A DNA stretch of 64,000 nt, from contig OZ253960.1 of assembly GCA_965267435.1 (NCBI GenBank), positions 2,418,001 through 2,482,000 on the forward strand, read 5' to 3'. The position numbers and the translations under genes were made by a program. The notes below the pieces were generated by a model that made no database searches, was not told the DNA's origin, and was given only the letters and a program-made list of their open reading frames with translations. The stretch's first letter is position 1, and each line of letters begins with the position of its first letter. Below, piece after piece: positions 1 to 15,000 of the stretch. Origin of the DNA: JAWPMT01 sp965267435 (GTDB lineage: Bacteria > Bacteroidota > Bacteroidia > Cytophagales > Cyclobacteriaceae).

Positions 1-2
1 AC

Positions 3-3000
3 TTTGAGTGGTTCGTTGGAAATGGAACGACTACATCGATCAGTGCGCCAGCTGCTGCCGGAGGCACTAACAATAGTGAAGCAACTGGGTTAGCCGCTGG
101 TACTTACACCGTGCGCGCAACAGATCAAGCGACGGGTTGCCAGAGCACACAGACGGTAAGCATCGGCACTGCCCTCGCAACAGTATCAATTACCAGCTCT
201 GCTACAACCGATGACGATCAGTGTACTGGTGGCAACGGCGCCATCACGATCTCAGAAGTGCAGGTAGTAGACAATGGAGTGACTTCCACGTACTCCACAG
301 ATGCGGACATCAACGCCAACGTGACACTTGAGCTATACGCCAGTGATGGTACAACTCTGCTGGGATCATTCACTGCTCCGGATACCACAGGTTTGCCTGA
401 TGGCTCATACGTGGTCATCGTGACCGACAACACTTCGACTTGTACGTCAGCCAATGTTCCATTTGTCATAGATGACATCCAGGTGAACCCTGCCCTGACT
501 GCAACAGAAGCTGCCCCTTCCACGGTGTGCGTCGGAGGCACGAACCCTGATGGCTCTGCTAACGTCGTGGTAGACAATGCCGGAGGCAGCGTCAACTACA
601 CCTACCTATGGCATACAGGCAATGACACGTCATCGCCTATCAATACGACAACTAACCCCTCTGCGGCTACTGCAACTCTATCAGGAGTAGAACCTGGTTT
701 CTACACCGTTCTGGTAACAGATACCGATGGAACGGGTAACGGCTGTTCAAACACTGCGACTGTAGAAATTACGCTTGATGCCACAACCATTGCCATTGGA
801 GGCTCAACAACTACTGATGCTTCCAACTGCGACGGCCTGGACAATGGCGAGTTCAGCATCACACAAGTGACCGAAGATGGCGCACCTGTGGGTGGAGCTA
901 CCTACAACTACGAATTCTTTGATGATGGCGGTGGATCGCTACAGAGTGGAGCGACAGCCAGCATCTCCTCACTGACACCCGGTGACTACTCAGTGGTGAT
1001 CACCAATACTTCCACCAACTGTGAGTCAGCATCCATTCCTTTCACCATCGACGATGTTTCCGTAACTCCTGATCTATCACTGTCGATTACTGACAACTCA
1101 GATTGCGGAACAGCTGGAGACAATGGTAGCATCACAGTGAACATTGCCAGTGCTTCAGGTACCTACTCTTACGAGTGGTTCAACGGCAGTGACGTCAATG
1201 ATGAAGGCAGTCCTTTCGCCGGAACAGGTGCGGGCACAGCCACTATCTCTGGTCTCGCGGCCGGTGATTACTGGGTGAAGGTGACGGATACTGCTGATCC
1301 TTCAAGTGGTTGCGAAGCCAAGATTGCAGGAACTGTTGCAGATGATCCCACCGAGATGACGATCACCGCTGCGACTCCTGTTGATTCTGATCAGTGTACA
1401 CCAGAGAATGGATCCATCACCGTAACTACTGTAGACATCAATACTGTGGCTACCGATGCTGAGACCATGACTGGATATACCTTCCAGATCTATGACAATG
1501 CGGCCACACCTGCTTATGTCAAAGACTTCGAAAACCAGGCAGATGGTATCAGCGATCCATCAGCGACAGATCTTGCAAGTGGTACCTATCATGTAGTGAT
1601 CGTGGAGAATGCTAGCGGATGTACTTCCAACTTGTACCAGTTCGCTATCGGCAACAATGCCGTATCTCCGACACTCACGGTTGCTGAAGATCAGGCCTCC
1701 ACAGTTTGTGCAGGTGGTAGCAACCCTGATGGCGAGGCTTCTGTGACCATCACCAATGACGATACGGATGCTTACACCTACCTATGGCACACGGGCAACG
1801 ATACCTCCTCTCCTATCAACACGACGACCAACCCTTCTGCTGCCACCGCCACGTTGACTGGCGTCGAAGCAGGCTTCTACACGGTCCTCGTGACAGATAC
1901 TGAAACAGGTGGATTGGGTTGCTTCAACACTGCTACTGTGGAGATCACGCTCGATCCCACGACCATTGCCATTGGCGCCTCTACAACTACTGATGCCTCC
2001 AACTGCGACGGTCTGGACAATGGCGAGTTCAGCATCACACAAGTGACCGAGGATGGCGCACCTGTGGGTGGAGCTACGTACAACTATGAATTCTTTGACA
2101 ATGGTGGTGGCTCGCTGCAGAGTGGAGCGACAGCCAGCATCTCCTCACTGACACCCGGTGACTACTCAGTGGTAATCACAAATACTTCCACTAACTGTGA
2201 GTCAGCATCCATTCCTTTCACCATCGACGATGTTTCCGTAACTCCTGATCTATCACTGTCGATTACTGACAACTCAGATTGCGGAACTGCTGGAGACAAT
2301 GGTAGCATCACAGCAAACATTGCCAGTGCTTCAGGTACTTACACCTACGAGTGGTTCAACGGCAGTGACGTCAATGATGAAGGCAGTCCTTTCGCCGGAA
2401 CAGGTGCGGGCACAGCCACTATCTCTGGTCTCGCGGCCGGTGATTACTGGGTGAAGGTGACGGATACTGCTGATCCTTCAAGTGGTTGCGAAGCCAAGAT
2501 TGCAGGAACTGTTGCAGATGATCCCACCGAGATGACGATCACCGCTGCGACTCCTGTTGATTCTGATCAGTGTACACCAGAGAATGGATCCATCACCGTA
2601 ACTACTGTAGACATCAATACTGTGGCTACCGATGCTGAGACCATGACTGGATATACCTTCCAGATCTATGACAATGCGGCCACACCTGCCTATGTCAAAG
2701 ACTTCGAAAACCAGGCCGATGGCGTTTCCGATCCATCAGCGACAGATCTTGCAAGTGGTACCTATCATGTAGTGATCGTGGAGAATGCTAGCGGATGTAC
2801 TTCCAACTTGTACCAGTTCGCTATCGGCAACAATGCCGTATCTCCGACACTCACTGTTGCTGAAGATCAGCCTTCTACAGTTTGTGCAGGTGGTAGCAAC
2901 CCTGATGGCGAGGCTTCTGTGACCATCACCAATGACGATACGGATGCTTACACCTACCTATGGCACACGGGCAACGATACCTCCTCTCCTATCAACACGA

Positions 3001-6000
3001 CGACCAACCCTTCTGCTGCCACCGCCACGTTGACTGGCGTCGAAGCAGGCTTCTACACGGTCCTCGTGACAGATACTGAAACAGGTGGATTGGGTTGCTT
3101 CAACACTGCTACTGTGGAGATCACGCTCGATCCCACGACCATTGCCATTGGCGCCTCTACAACTACTGATGCCTCCAACTGCGACGGCCTGGACAATGGC
3201 GAGTTCAGCATCACACAAGTGACCGAGGATGGCGCACCTGTTGGTGGAGCTACGTACAACTATGAATTCTTTGATAATGGTGGTGGCTCGCTGCAGAATG
3301 GAACGACAGCCAGCATCTCCTCACTGACACCTGGTAACTACTCTGTGGTGATCACAAATACTTCCACTAATTGTGAGTCGGCATCAATTCCTTTCACCAT
3401 TGACGATGTCTCTGTAGTTCCAGATCTATCGCTGTCGATCATGGACAACACGGATTGCGGTACAGCTGGAGACAATGGCAGTATTACGGTCAACATTGCC
3501 GGAGCATCTGGAACTTACACGTACGAGTGGTTCAACGGCAGTGACATCAATGATGAAGGTAGTCCTTTCGCCGGAACAGGTGCTGGTACAGCCACGATAT
3601 CCGGACTTGGTGCCGGAGACTACTGGGTGAAAGTAACTGACACCGCGGACCCTTCAAGTGCTTGTGAAGGAAAGATCACGGGTGAGGTCATCGACGATCC
3701 TGCAGAGATCGCCGTAACCGCCGCCACCATTGTGGGCTCCGATCAGTGTGTTCCTGAGAATGGATCCATCACCGTAACTACTGTAGACATCAATACCGTG
3801 TCTACCAATGCAGAGACAATGACTGGGTACACCTTCAAGGTGTATGACAATGCAGCCACACCTGCTTTTGTTAAGAACTTTGAGAATCAGGCAGATGGCA
3901 CGAATGACCCATCAGCGACTGACCTTTCTCCTGGTACGTATCACGTGGTTGTGGAGGAGAATGTGAGCGGTTGTGAATCCAATCTCTATCAGTTCGTCAT
4001 CGACGACAACGCTCCAGTACCTACCACCAATACCATTAGCGGGAATGACAACACGGCATGTGCTGGCACACCCAATGGTTCAGTGAGCATTTCATTCGTC
4101 TGGACAGGTGGAGCAGTGGATTACCAGTGGTACTACGGTACCATCGCATCCGGTACCGCGGTTGCACTGGCGACTGGTGCCGATCCTGGCAACGGTTCAT
4201 TCCCTAGTGATCCTACGGCCACAACTGTTACAGGCCTTGCGGGCGGAACGTACTACGTGGAAATCACCGACAACGATGGAGGAGCAGGAACGGGCTGCGT
4301 ATTCCAGCAGGAAGTAACAATACTCAATGATGCTTCAATTGTGGTGATCGCGTCTGGAGCGAAGGATCAAGACAATACCGGATGTATAGCGGCTAATCAT
4401 GATGGTAGCTATACTGTCACATCAGTCACCACTGATGGTGCAGGAGCCGGGTTCCCTGGTGATTACAATTTTGAATGGTACACCTCTACTGGTACGCTGA
4501 TCGAAACTACCGATGGAGGCTCTGGAGGAGCTACTAAAGCAGACTTCGGTGCAGGTTCATACTATGTGATCGCAGTAGACAAGGCTACAAGCTGTTCTTC
4601 AGCCAGTGAAGCGTTTACCATCGCCGATAACTTGACAATCCCTGCTATCACAGCGTCTACCATCACAAATGTTGAAAGGTGCGATGATACTATTGACAAT
4701 GGAGTCATCGACATCGACGTGGATGGCATAGCAGATCCCGGTGCTGCTTACAGCATTCAGTGGTACTCCGGCGGGGTTAGCACCATCGGTGCGGGAACTC
4801 TCCTTGCTGGACAAACAGATGACGTTATCTCAACTTTGGACATCGGCACGTACAGTGTGCGAGTGACCATCGCTGCAACAGGCTGTTCATTGGATCAAGC
4901 TTTTGTCGTCGGATCAGATGTGCCTAAGAAGCCTTCATTCACAATAGCCGTGACCACAGAGCCGGACGTTTGTAATCCTGGCAATGGTGTCCTGACTGCT
5001 TCTGGTTTTGCTGGGGCGGCCACCGACTACACATGGACGTGGTTGTTGGACGACCGAACGACAGATATTTCAACCACAGGAGCAGTTGTGGCCAACGAGG
5101 TGGTGACAAGCGTATCAGAAGGTGATTATTATGCCGTCATTGAGGACATCAGCACAGGCTGCGTATCCGACACCGTGCCTGTCACGATTGACCGCGACGC
5201 ATCAGCAGTCTTTACAATTGTCGAGACGATCACTCAGGCTCCTGGTGACTGCGATGGTGCGGTCGGATCATTTACCATTGATATTAGTGACGGCTCGGGT
5301 ACGACAACGGTAGACGTTTCGATCACGGACGACTTCGGCAATACCATTACGGCCAATGGCGTCACCATCAATGGAGGTGCCCCGGAAATCACCGTGGCTG
5401 ACATCGATCCGGGAGACGGGTCAACGTTCATACGCAACGTGGCTGCAACCAACGGTGTGCTTGACTTCATCAATGGTGGATATTATGTGGAGGTGACAAA
5501 TTCAAACATCACAACATGTGATGGCGATCTGGAATTCTTCCTGCCGTTCGACGAGGCTCCTCGCCTGGACCTTGCCACGCCTGTGGTAACCAGTCATAGC
5601 TATAACTGCAATCCTTATGGAGGATCAGCCATATCAGCCGGCGACAATACCGATGGCGTGACCGGCGGACAAGGTGGCGCGACTGGGGAAGTCTCTGTGA
5701 CCCTCACACTCATCGATGGAGCTGATCCGGCAATCGATGATAATCACGACAATTATCAGATCTTCCTATATCAGGGTACAGATCCCCTTCCAAGTCCAAA
5801 TACCGACATCGAGGTTACTCTGGATAATGCGAGCGCGCTTTCAGTGATGGATTTTGTAACAGTCGGTGGCGGTGCCTCAACGGCGCAAGTGACGGCAATC
5901 AGTGGGAATGATGTCACGCTCGAATTTGAAGATGGAGACATTACCGATTTCACTACCTCTGGAAACTTCCTTGATGGCGGTGAGCAAATCACAGCTGTAC

Positions 6001-9000
6001 TGAAAGATGGTCTATGGTCTGTTTCAACCGGCCGGGCCACAGATATTCAGGTGGCAGAAGGTATCTTGGTAGCCGTCGCCACTGATGAGGGAGTTGGCTC
6101 ATCCGGGTTCAACGGCGGTGTCAACGATTATCAGCGCACATATACCTTTAGCGGACTGACTGCGGGTGAGTACACAATCCTGGCAGCCCAGGAAGGTAAG
6201 GCTTTCTGTCTATCACCTTCCGTGACCTTCGAGGTCGAAGATCGATTTGACGAGTTCTATATCGACGCTGCAAGCGCAGTTTATGTGGATATTGACGACA
6301 ATGACGACTGTAGTGGCGTAGATGCCAATGCTACGGGAGCCATCGATCTATTGAGAATCGACAGAATTCTGCAAGATGTATCTGGTGCTGACTCGACTGC
6401 GACTGGTACGAATGTCTCCGACTTCACCTTCGCATGGTACCAGGGTACTGTAGTGGATACCAATGCAGAGATCCCAGCTGATGTGCTGACGACAGCAGTT
6501 CTAAGCAATGGCAACGCGACATTGACCGGTGTACCTGCCGGATCATATACAGTTCAGATCACAGGTGACCACGGCGACGGCGTCAGTGGCAACTTGTGTG
6601 TGAATACGTACACGTTCGTGGTCGATGACAATCCTGATGACATCAGCATCGACCTGGGTGGCACCACTCCTACGGCCTCGGCCAACACGAACTGTGATGC
6701 GCCGTTTGACGGTAGCATCGATATGAACAATGTCGATATCGAGATCACCGACAGGGATGGTAATACCACCACTCAGCAGTGGCCGATTACCGATTGGGAG
6801 GCCTATCTCTATGAGAGTGGCACCGGCCTGCTGGCATTCAACGGTACGGACAATACGCAAGCTTCAGACATCAATTACCTGGATGATGGCACCACCACAG
6901 GTACGGACTTCACCCAGTTAGAAGATGGCGACTACATCATTGTCCTCTTTGATGACAGCGGCTGTGAAGCTACGGCTTACTCTATCACCGTCGGAGATGG
7001 CAAGACAAATCCTGCGTTGACCGATGGCACTGCGGACACCAACAATACAAATTGTATCAGCAACCCTAACGGTCAGATCACCGTCGAACTGGCGGGAGAT
7101 CCTGCGGACTACGACATTCAATGGTTCATCGGTGGCATTGCTAGCACGACTGCATTCGTCGACGGAACTGATGGTACTGTGGCCACAGCTGGTGTTTCGC
7201 CTGCCACGCTCAGCATCACCAATATCATTGGCGGAACGTACACCGTAAGAGTTGAAGACCTTACTAACTCCGTGGGTTGTGTCAGCTTCTACACGACGTC
7301 TATTAGTGATGATGTGGATGCCATTATCGACTTCGAAATCGCTACGACTGACGATACGAATTGCTCGCCTGATAACGGCACAGTTCGATTGACAGATATC
7401 GATCTCTTCAATACAAGTACTAATACGGCGACTGGCCTGACGGCGGGCGATGAGACCGCAATGGATGTGTACACCATCACCGTTTATCAAACAGATGGTA
7501 CTACTGTCGTGGACACTGACGCAGAAGATGCAGGAGATAACCTGACTATATCAGGCCTCTCATCTGGTGACTACCTGATTGCAATCTCGCATCCTACTAA
7601 TTCTTGTGAGTCAGCTCAGAAGGCATTCACCATCGACGATACTGCGGTCACTCCTACAATTGTGATCACCCAGGATCAGGCCAATACCGTTTGTGATCCT
7701 GCATTCGGTGGTGGCATCACGCCTACAGGTCAGCTGACTGCCACGATCCAAAGCGGTGCTGGTGTCGACATGGACGGAGACTACACCTTCGAGTGGTTCA
7801 TCGGATCTACTGGTGACACATCCGAGCCTGTGACGGGTGGAGCTGAGCCCAATGGCTCTGACGCAACCATCACCAATGACCTCGTCTCTGACCCTCATAC
7901 TTCAGAGCTCTCAGGTCTGGTAGCAGATACCTACTGGGTACGAGTGACGGATACTTCCGATCCTAACAACACTTGTATTTCGACAACAGAATTTACGTTG
8001 ACGAATGACTTCGCAGATATTGATGTGGATGTAGACACGGATGTCGTCATCACAGATGCTTCCGATTGCTCGGGTGCTAATCTTACTGGACAGATCGTCA
8101 TCAATGATGTCGACGTGGACGGAGCTAGTGTTATCGGAGCGGACGGAGACCTCGCCAACTACGAGTTCGAACTCTTCAACTCTGCCAACGCTTCACAGGG
8201 TGTGCAGAACCCTGCAGCGGCTGTCACTTCTGTGACTTACAGCAACCTGGCACCTGACACGTACAGACTCATCGTAAGATCTGAAGTCACCGGTTGTGTC
8301 TCTGCACTACAGCAGATCGTGGTCGGTCAGGATGATGACGTACCTGTCATCGCTGCGCCTGTCATCACGGCTGACACCTACTGTACTGGTGGTAACGGAA
8401 CTGTCACACTCGATGTGACTGCTCCTGACGCTGACGAGGCCGATTACGACTTTGACTGGTACGAAGGTGCTGGCACCACTACGCCGCTGGCAGCGCTCTC
8501 CGGTGTGGGTAACAACTCTGCAGCCAATCTGGATGCCGGTACTTACACAATCGTAGTAACAGCTGAAAACACTGCTGACGCTGGCATAGGATGTTCTAGC
8601 CAGGTGATCGTCGTTGTCGATGATGATCCTGATGTAGTGGACGTCCTTACTGCTGACATCACTCCGACACATGTAGACAACTGCTCGACAGGCAACGGAG
8701 AAATCGATGTCGCTGACGTGCAGCTTAACGGAGGTTCTGACGGCACAGGCGGCTATACACTCCACCTTTATCAGTCAGACAACGCGACAGAAATCGGTGG
8801 CGCCTTCACAGGCACCAATGCTGCCAACCTTGACGCAGGTACCTACTACGTCAGAGCGCGAAGCACTTCTGGTTCCCTTTGTGAGTCCGCCGGTACTTTG
8901 GTGGTCATCGAAGACAATGCGGTCACTCCTACGATTACCATCGTACAGGATGCAGCCAACACAGTTTGTGATCCTGCATTTGGTGGTGGCATCACGCCTA

Positions 9001-12000
9001 CAGGTCAGCTGACAGCCACGATCCAAAGTGGTGCTGGTGTCGACATGGACGGAGACTACACCTTCGAGTGGTTCATCGGATCTACTGGTGACACATCCGA
9101 GCCTGTGACGGGTGGAGCTGAGCCCAATGGCTCTGACGCAACCATCACCAACGACCTCGTCTCTGACCCTCATACTTCAGAGCTCTCAGGTTTGGTAGAG
9201 GACACTTATTGGGTAAGAGTGACTGACTTCACCGATCCTAACAACACTTGTGTTGCCACGGCGGAATTCACATTGACAAATGATCTCGAGGATATCGACG
9301 TGGATGTTGACACCGATGTTGTCGTGACTGACGCGTCCGATTGTTCGGGTGCTAATCTTACTGGACAGATCGTCATCAATGATGTCGACGTGGACGGAGC
9401 TAGTGTTATCGGAGCGGACGGAGACCTCGCCAACTACGAGTTCGAACTCTTCAACTCTGCCAACGCTTCACAGGGTGTGCAGAACCCTGCAGCGGCTGTC
9501 ACTTCTGTGACTTACAGCAACCTGGCACCTGACACGTACAGACTCATCGTAAGATCTGAAGTCACCGGTTGTGTCTCTGCACTACAGCAGATCGTGGTCG
9601 GTCAGGATGATGACGTACCTGTCATCGCTGCGCCTGTCATCACGGCTGACACCTACTGTACTGGTGGTAACGGAACTGTCACACTCGATGTGACTGCTCC
9701 TGACGCTGACGAGGCCGATTACGACTTTGACTGGTACGAAGGTGCTGGCACCACTACGCCGCTGGCAGCGCTCTCCGGTGTGGGTAACAACTCTGCAGCC
9801 AATCTGGATGCCGGTACTTACACAATCGTAGTAACAGCTGAAAACACTGCTGACGCTGGCATAGGATGTTCTAGCCAGGTGATCGTCGTTGTCGATGATG
9901 ATCCTGATGTAGTGGACGTCCTTACTGCTGACATCACTCCGACACATGTAGACAACTGCTCGACAGGCAACGGAGAAATCGATGTCGCTGACGTGCAGCT
10001 TAACGGAGGTTCTGACGGCACAGGCGGCTATACACTCCACCTTTATCAGTCAGACAACGCTACAGAAATCGGTGGCGCCTTCACAGGCACCAATGCTGCC
10101 AACCTTGACGCAGGTACCTACTACGTCAGAGCGCGAAGCACTTCTGGTTCCCTTTGTGAGTCCGCCGGTACTTTGGTGGTCATCGAAGACAATGCGGTCA
10201 CTCCTACGATTACCATCGTACAGGATGCAGCCAACACAGTTTGTGATCCTGCATTTGGTGGTGGCATCACGCCTACAGGTCAGCTGACAGCCACGATCCA
10301 AAGTGGTGCTGGTGTCGACATGGACGGAGACTACACCTTCGAGTGGTTCATCGGATCTACTGGTGACACATCCGAGCCTGTGACGGGTGGAGCTGAGCCC
10401 AATGGCTCTGACGCAACCATCACCAACGACCTCGTCTCTGACCCTCATACTTCAGAGCTCTCAGGTTTGGTAGAGGACACTTATTGGGTAAGAGTGACTG
10501 ACTTCACCGATCCTAACAACACTTGTGTTGCCACGGCGGAATTCACATTGACAAATGATCTCGAGGATATCGACGTGGATGTTGACACCGATGTTGTCGT
10601 GACTGACGCGTCCGATTGTTCGGGTGCTAATCTTACTGGACAGATCGTCATCAATGATGTCGACGTGGACGGAGCTAGTGTTATCGGAGCGGACGGAGAC
10701 CTCGCCAACTACGAGTTCGAACTCTTCAACTCTGCCAACGCTTCACAGGGTGTGCAGAACCCTGCAGCGGCTGTCACTTCTGTGACTTACAGCAACCTGG
10801 CACCTGACACGTACAGACTCATCGTAAGATCTGAAGTCACCGGTTGTGTCTCTGCACTACAGCAGATCGTGGTCGGTCAGGATGATGACGTACCTGTCAT
10901 CGCTGCGCCTGTCATCACGGCTGACACCTACTGTACTGGTGGTAACGGAACTGTCACACTCGATGTGACTGCTCCTGACGCTGACGAGGCCGATTACGAC
11001 TTTGACTGGTACGAAGGTGCTGGCACCACTACGCCGCTGGCAGCGCTCTCCGGTGTGGGTAACAACTCTGCAGCCAATCTGGATGCCGGTACTTACACAA
11101 TTGTAGTGACAGCTGAAAACACTGCTGATGCTGGCATAGGATGTTCTAGCCAGGTGATCGTCGTTGTCGATGATGATCCTGATGTAGTGGACGTCCTTAC
11201 TGCTGACATCACTCCTACGCATGTAACAGATTGTGCTGCCGGCAACGGAGAAATCGATGTAGCTGATGTGCAGCTTAATGGAGGTTCTGACGGCACAGGT
11301 GGCTATACGCTACACCTTTATCAGTCGGACAACGCGACCGAAATCGGTGGCGCATTCACAGGCACCAATGCTGCCAACCTTGACGCCGGCACCTACTTCG
11401 TCAGAGCGCGAAGCACTTCCGGTTCACTTTGTGAGTCCGCGGGCACACAGGTGGTCATTATGGACAACTCAGCCGATCCAGTAGTTGTCATCACGGAGGT
11501 TCAAGCAAACACCTACTGCAGCGGTGCAGCCGCTGCCGATGGCCAGCTACAAGCGCAAGTTGATGAAGGAGGTCCTCTAGTCACTGCCGGATATAGCTTC
11601 CAGTGGTATAAGGGTAGCCTGGGTGATATGAGTGATCCAAGAGATGCGACGGCAATGACTGCTGCTGATCTTGAAGATGGTAACTACTGGGTGCGCGTTA
11701 CTGACACCGATGGTGCAGACGATAACCTAGGTTGTTCTACGGATGCGACCTTTATACTGTCACACGATCCAACTGAGACTACTGTTGTAACGGCGAGCGC
11801 AACCAACGACACGCGATGTGATAGTGATAATGGAACAATCACGGTGTCGGAGGTGTCATTCACCAGACTTGGTGCCACAACTACCGCCAGTACAGCAGTC
11901 GCGATTGATACCGACTTCACGTTGGCGTACTACGATGAGTCACTTAACTTCATTAACAACTTCACAGCAGCTGCAGGTGTGACTGGCCTTTCGGCAGGGA

Positions 12001-15000
12001 CGTATTATATCACAGCTACTCATGACACCTACGAGTGTGTGTCAGCTACCTTCGAGGTTGAAGTACTTGAAGATGTGGCCTTCCCTGATCTTGTGGGAAC
12101 ACCGACGATCGTTAACAACACAAGTTGCGACATAGCAGCCGCGAATGGCAGTATCACATTCGAAGTGGAGACTGCTGGTGCTCACAGTGGTGCCTACACT
12201 TTCACCTGGTCTGGTGCGTTGGTAGGGTCAGGCGCTGGAACCAATGCTGATCCTCATACGGTGACGGGACTGGATAATGGAACTTACACAGTACTTGTCG
12301 AGGACAATGCGAACGGTTGTAGTAGTGAGTTCGAGTTCCAGGTTCTTGATGAGCAAATTTTCCCGAGCATCAGCCTTGATGACAACAGTGTCACGGATGT
12401 GACGACCTGTTTGGCAGCCAATGGCTCCATTACGATTGATGTCTCAGATATCTCAGGATCCTCCGCAGATATCAATGACTACACACTTTCGGTTACTGGT
12501 GCCATTTCTGGAGCTATTCCTAATCCGGCCCCGGTTGGAAGCACCATGACATACTCAAATCTGGGGGTAGATGTCTACACCATTTCAGTCACGGATAATA
12601 CGAATACTTGTCAGTCCGGTACGATTGAAGTGTCAATCGTAGATGCGAGTGTGGATCCAGTCCTTTCCGTAGCTAGCATGACACCTAATGACGAGTGTAC
12701 CGTTGACCGGGAGACGGGCGCCATCACGATCGCCATCGACGGCGATCCGACAGGTGCGAATCATACCATCCAGTGGTACGATGATGCCACCACAACTACA
12801 CCAGCCGGTACCACTTATGGAGTGACAGATGACCAATCGCTGACACTGGACAATGTCCCTGATGGACAGTACGCAGTGACTGTGTCGAACAATACGGATG
12901 GCTGTTCTACGACGCAGATCTTCACGATCACGAATGATCCGGTCAGTCCGATCATCACAAGCTTCGAGGCCAACAACAATCTTGATTGTGTGTCTCCTAG
13001 TGGATCAGGATCGCTCGTGGCCGCCACACTCGATGGCACAGTATTGGATTCGGCCACGCTGGCCGCAGAATACACGATCGGGTGGTACAGTAACGCTGCG
13101 CTTACTGCCACGGTAACTGACCCTGATCCTCTCGTGAGCCCTCTGGAGCTCAATGGTCTTGCTGCCGGTACATATTACGCGGTTATTACAAGGGATTTGA
13201 CAGGATGTTCATCAACGGCGTATCAATTCACAATTGTAGACAACCCATCACTTCCTGAGATAGAAATTGAGGTTGTACAGGCTGACTCCACATGCTCAGC
13301 AACTGTAGGTACAGGTATCCTTGTCGCTAAGGCTGACGGACAAACGGACGCCAATACGAATTACACATTCAATTGGTACGATGACTCCAGTAACCTGCTG
13401 GCTACGAATGATACGCTGTCTGATTTGCTGGCCGGTACATATACAATTGAAGTGACGCATGTCAACACAGGATGTGTAGACACTGAGTCCATAACTCTTG
13501 GTAATGCTCCACAGGAGCCTGAGATCTTGACGGTTTCCGTTACTGACCCGACAAACTGTGAGCCTGGTAACGGAGTGATTGAGGTGACCGGCGTGTCTAT
13601 CGCAACGACTGATAGGTATACGTTCGCCTTCTTCGATGACAACCCGCTGTCCGGCGCGACGGCCTTCCAGGACGGATCATCGACGTCCTTTAGTGCGGGT
13701 CTGCCTGACATGACCTACTACATTGTAGGCACAGACACATTAACGGGATGTACAACAGGAGTGTATCAGGTACAGTTGAGCGCTGACGATATCGTCTATC
13801 CAGAAATTCAGCTTGTATCTGCTCTGAGTAACAGACAGTGTGATCCGGCGCTGGCTGATGGGGAGATGACGTTGGCGATCTATACAACAATTGATGACGT
13901 ACGTAGTCAGGTCGACCCTGCAGACTATACGATCACATGGTCAGATAGCAACGGAAACGCCATCAGTACTACGGTGGACGCTGCTCAGATGACTATTTCC
14001 GCTGAAGACCTGGAAGCTGGCAGCTACACGATTGTGGCTACGAACAATGCAACCGGCTGTACAACGGTGGATATTGTACGTCTCGCTGACGATAGACCTC
14101 CATTTGTACTTCTGCCTTCTTCGGCTCCGAATCTGAATTGCGACAATCCAAATGGATCAGTGAATGTGAGAGTGCAGCAGGTGGGTACGTTTGTCCGGGA
14201 CGCAGAGTTCTTCTGGTTCATCGGTGATGTCGAGAATCCGGACATCAGCAACCCTGACTACACAGGCGTTGATCCTGATGGTCTGGAGCAGGGCATCTAC
14301 ACAGTGATCGCCCGAGGAACAGAAGACCCATCGTGTATCTCAGAACGAGCTACCGTTGAAGTCGAAGACGGTACAGTGCCACCTGACTACACGATCGTGG
14401 TTGACAACCACGTGACGATCTGCTACGAAGATCAGCCGAACGGACTGGCAAGAATTGACACGGCAGCTTCTGATGTCTCTGCTTACGAGTTCATGTGGTA
14501 CGAAGGTGCAGATACTACGGGTGCACAGATCCAGACAGGACTTTCCGCGGATTCACTATCCATAGGAACCTATACTGTACTGGCACGCGACAGGAATACA
14601 GGTTGTGTGGCGTTGCAGAACGTTGAGATCATAGATGATACTCCTGCCATCGCTGATCCGACAATAGTGGTCGTAAGTGGACGTACCAACTGTCTCTTCC
14701 CTAATGGTGTAGCTGTCGCTAACACAGGTGGCCTCACGAACGGGTTCAGATTCGAATGGTACGCGGCTGATAATCCTGACTCACTGCTATTCGTTGGCAA
14801 TGAGATACAGACACTGGACGCGGACACTTACGAAGTACTGGCCATTGACATTGCCTCGGGTTGCGTCTCGGGCAGGTCTACGACGACGATCCCTTACGCG
14901 GTCGAAGATCCTGAGTTCTCAATCGTCACCACCGGATCACTCTGTTTGAGAACGGAGGATGGCTCTGCCAACCAGTTCTCAGGTCAGGCCTTCGTGGCGA

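Noticed and set aside
8307..8765. Long open frame of 152 codons on the minus strand inside the adhesin, repeated exactly at 9582-10040
   Set aside because: It is antisense to the confirmed repeat frame and repeats only because the underlying DNA is duplicated; it shows no family features.
489..11474. Tandem repeats as a CRISPR array
   Set aside because: The units are over 1 kb, coding and in frame, with no short direct repeats separated by spacers and no cas genes.
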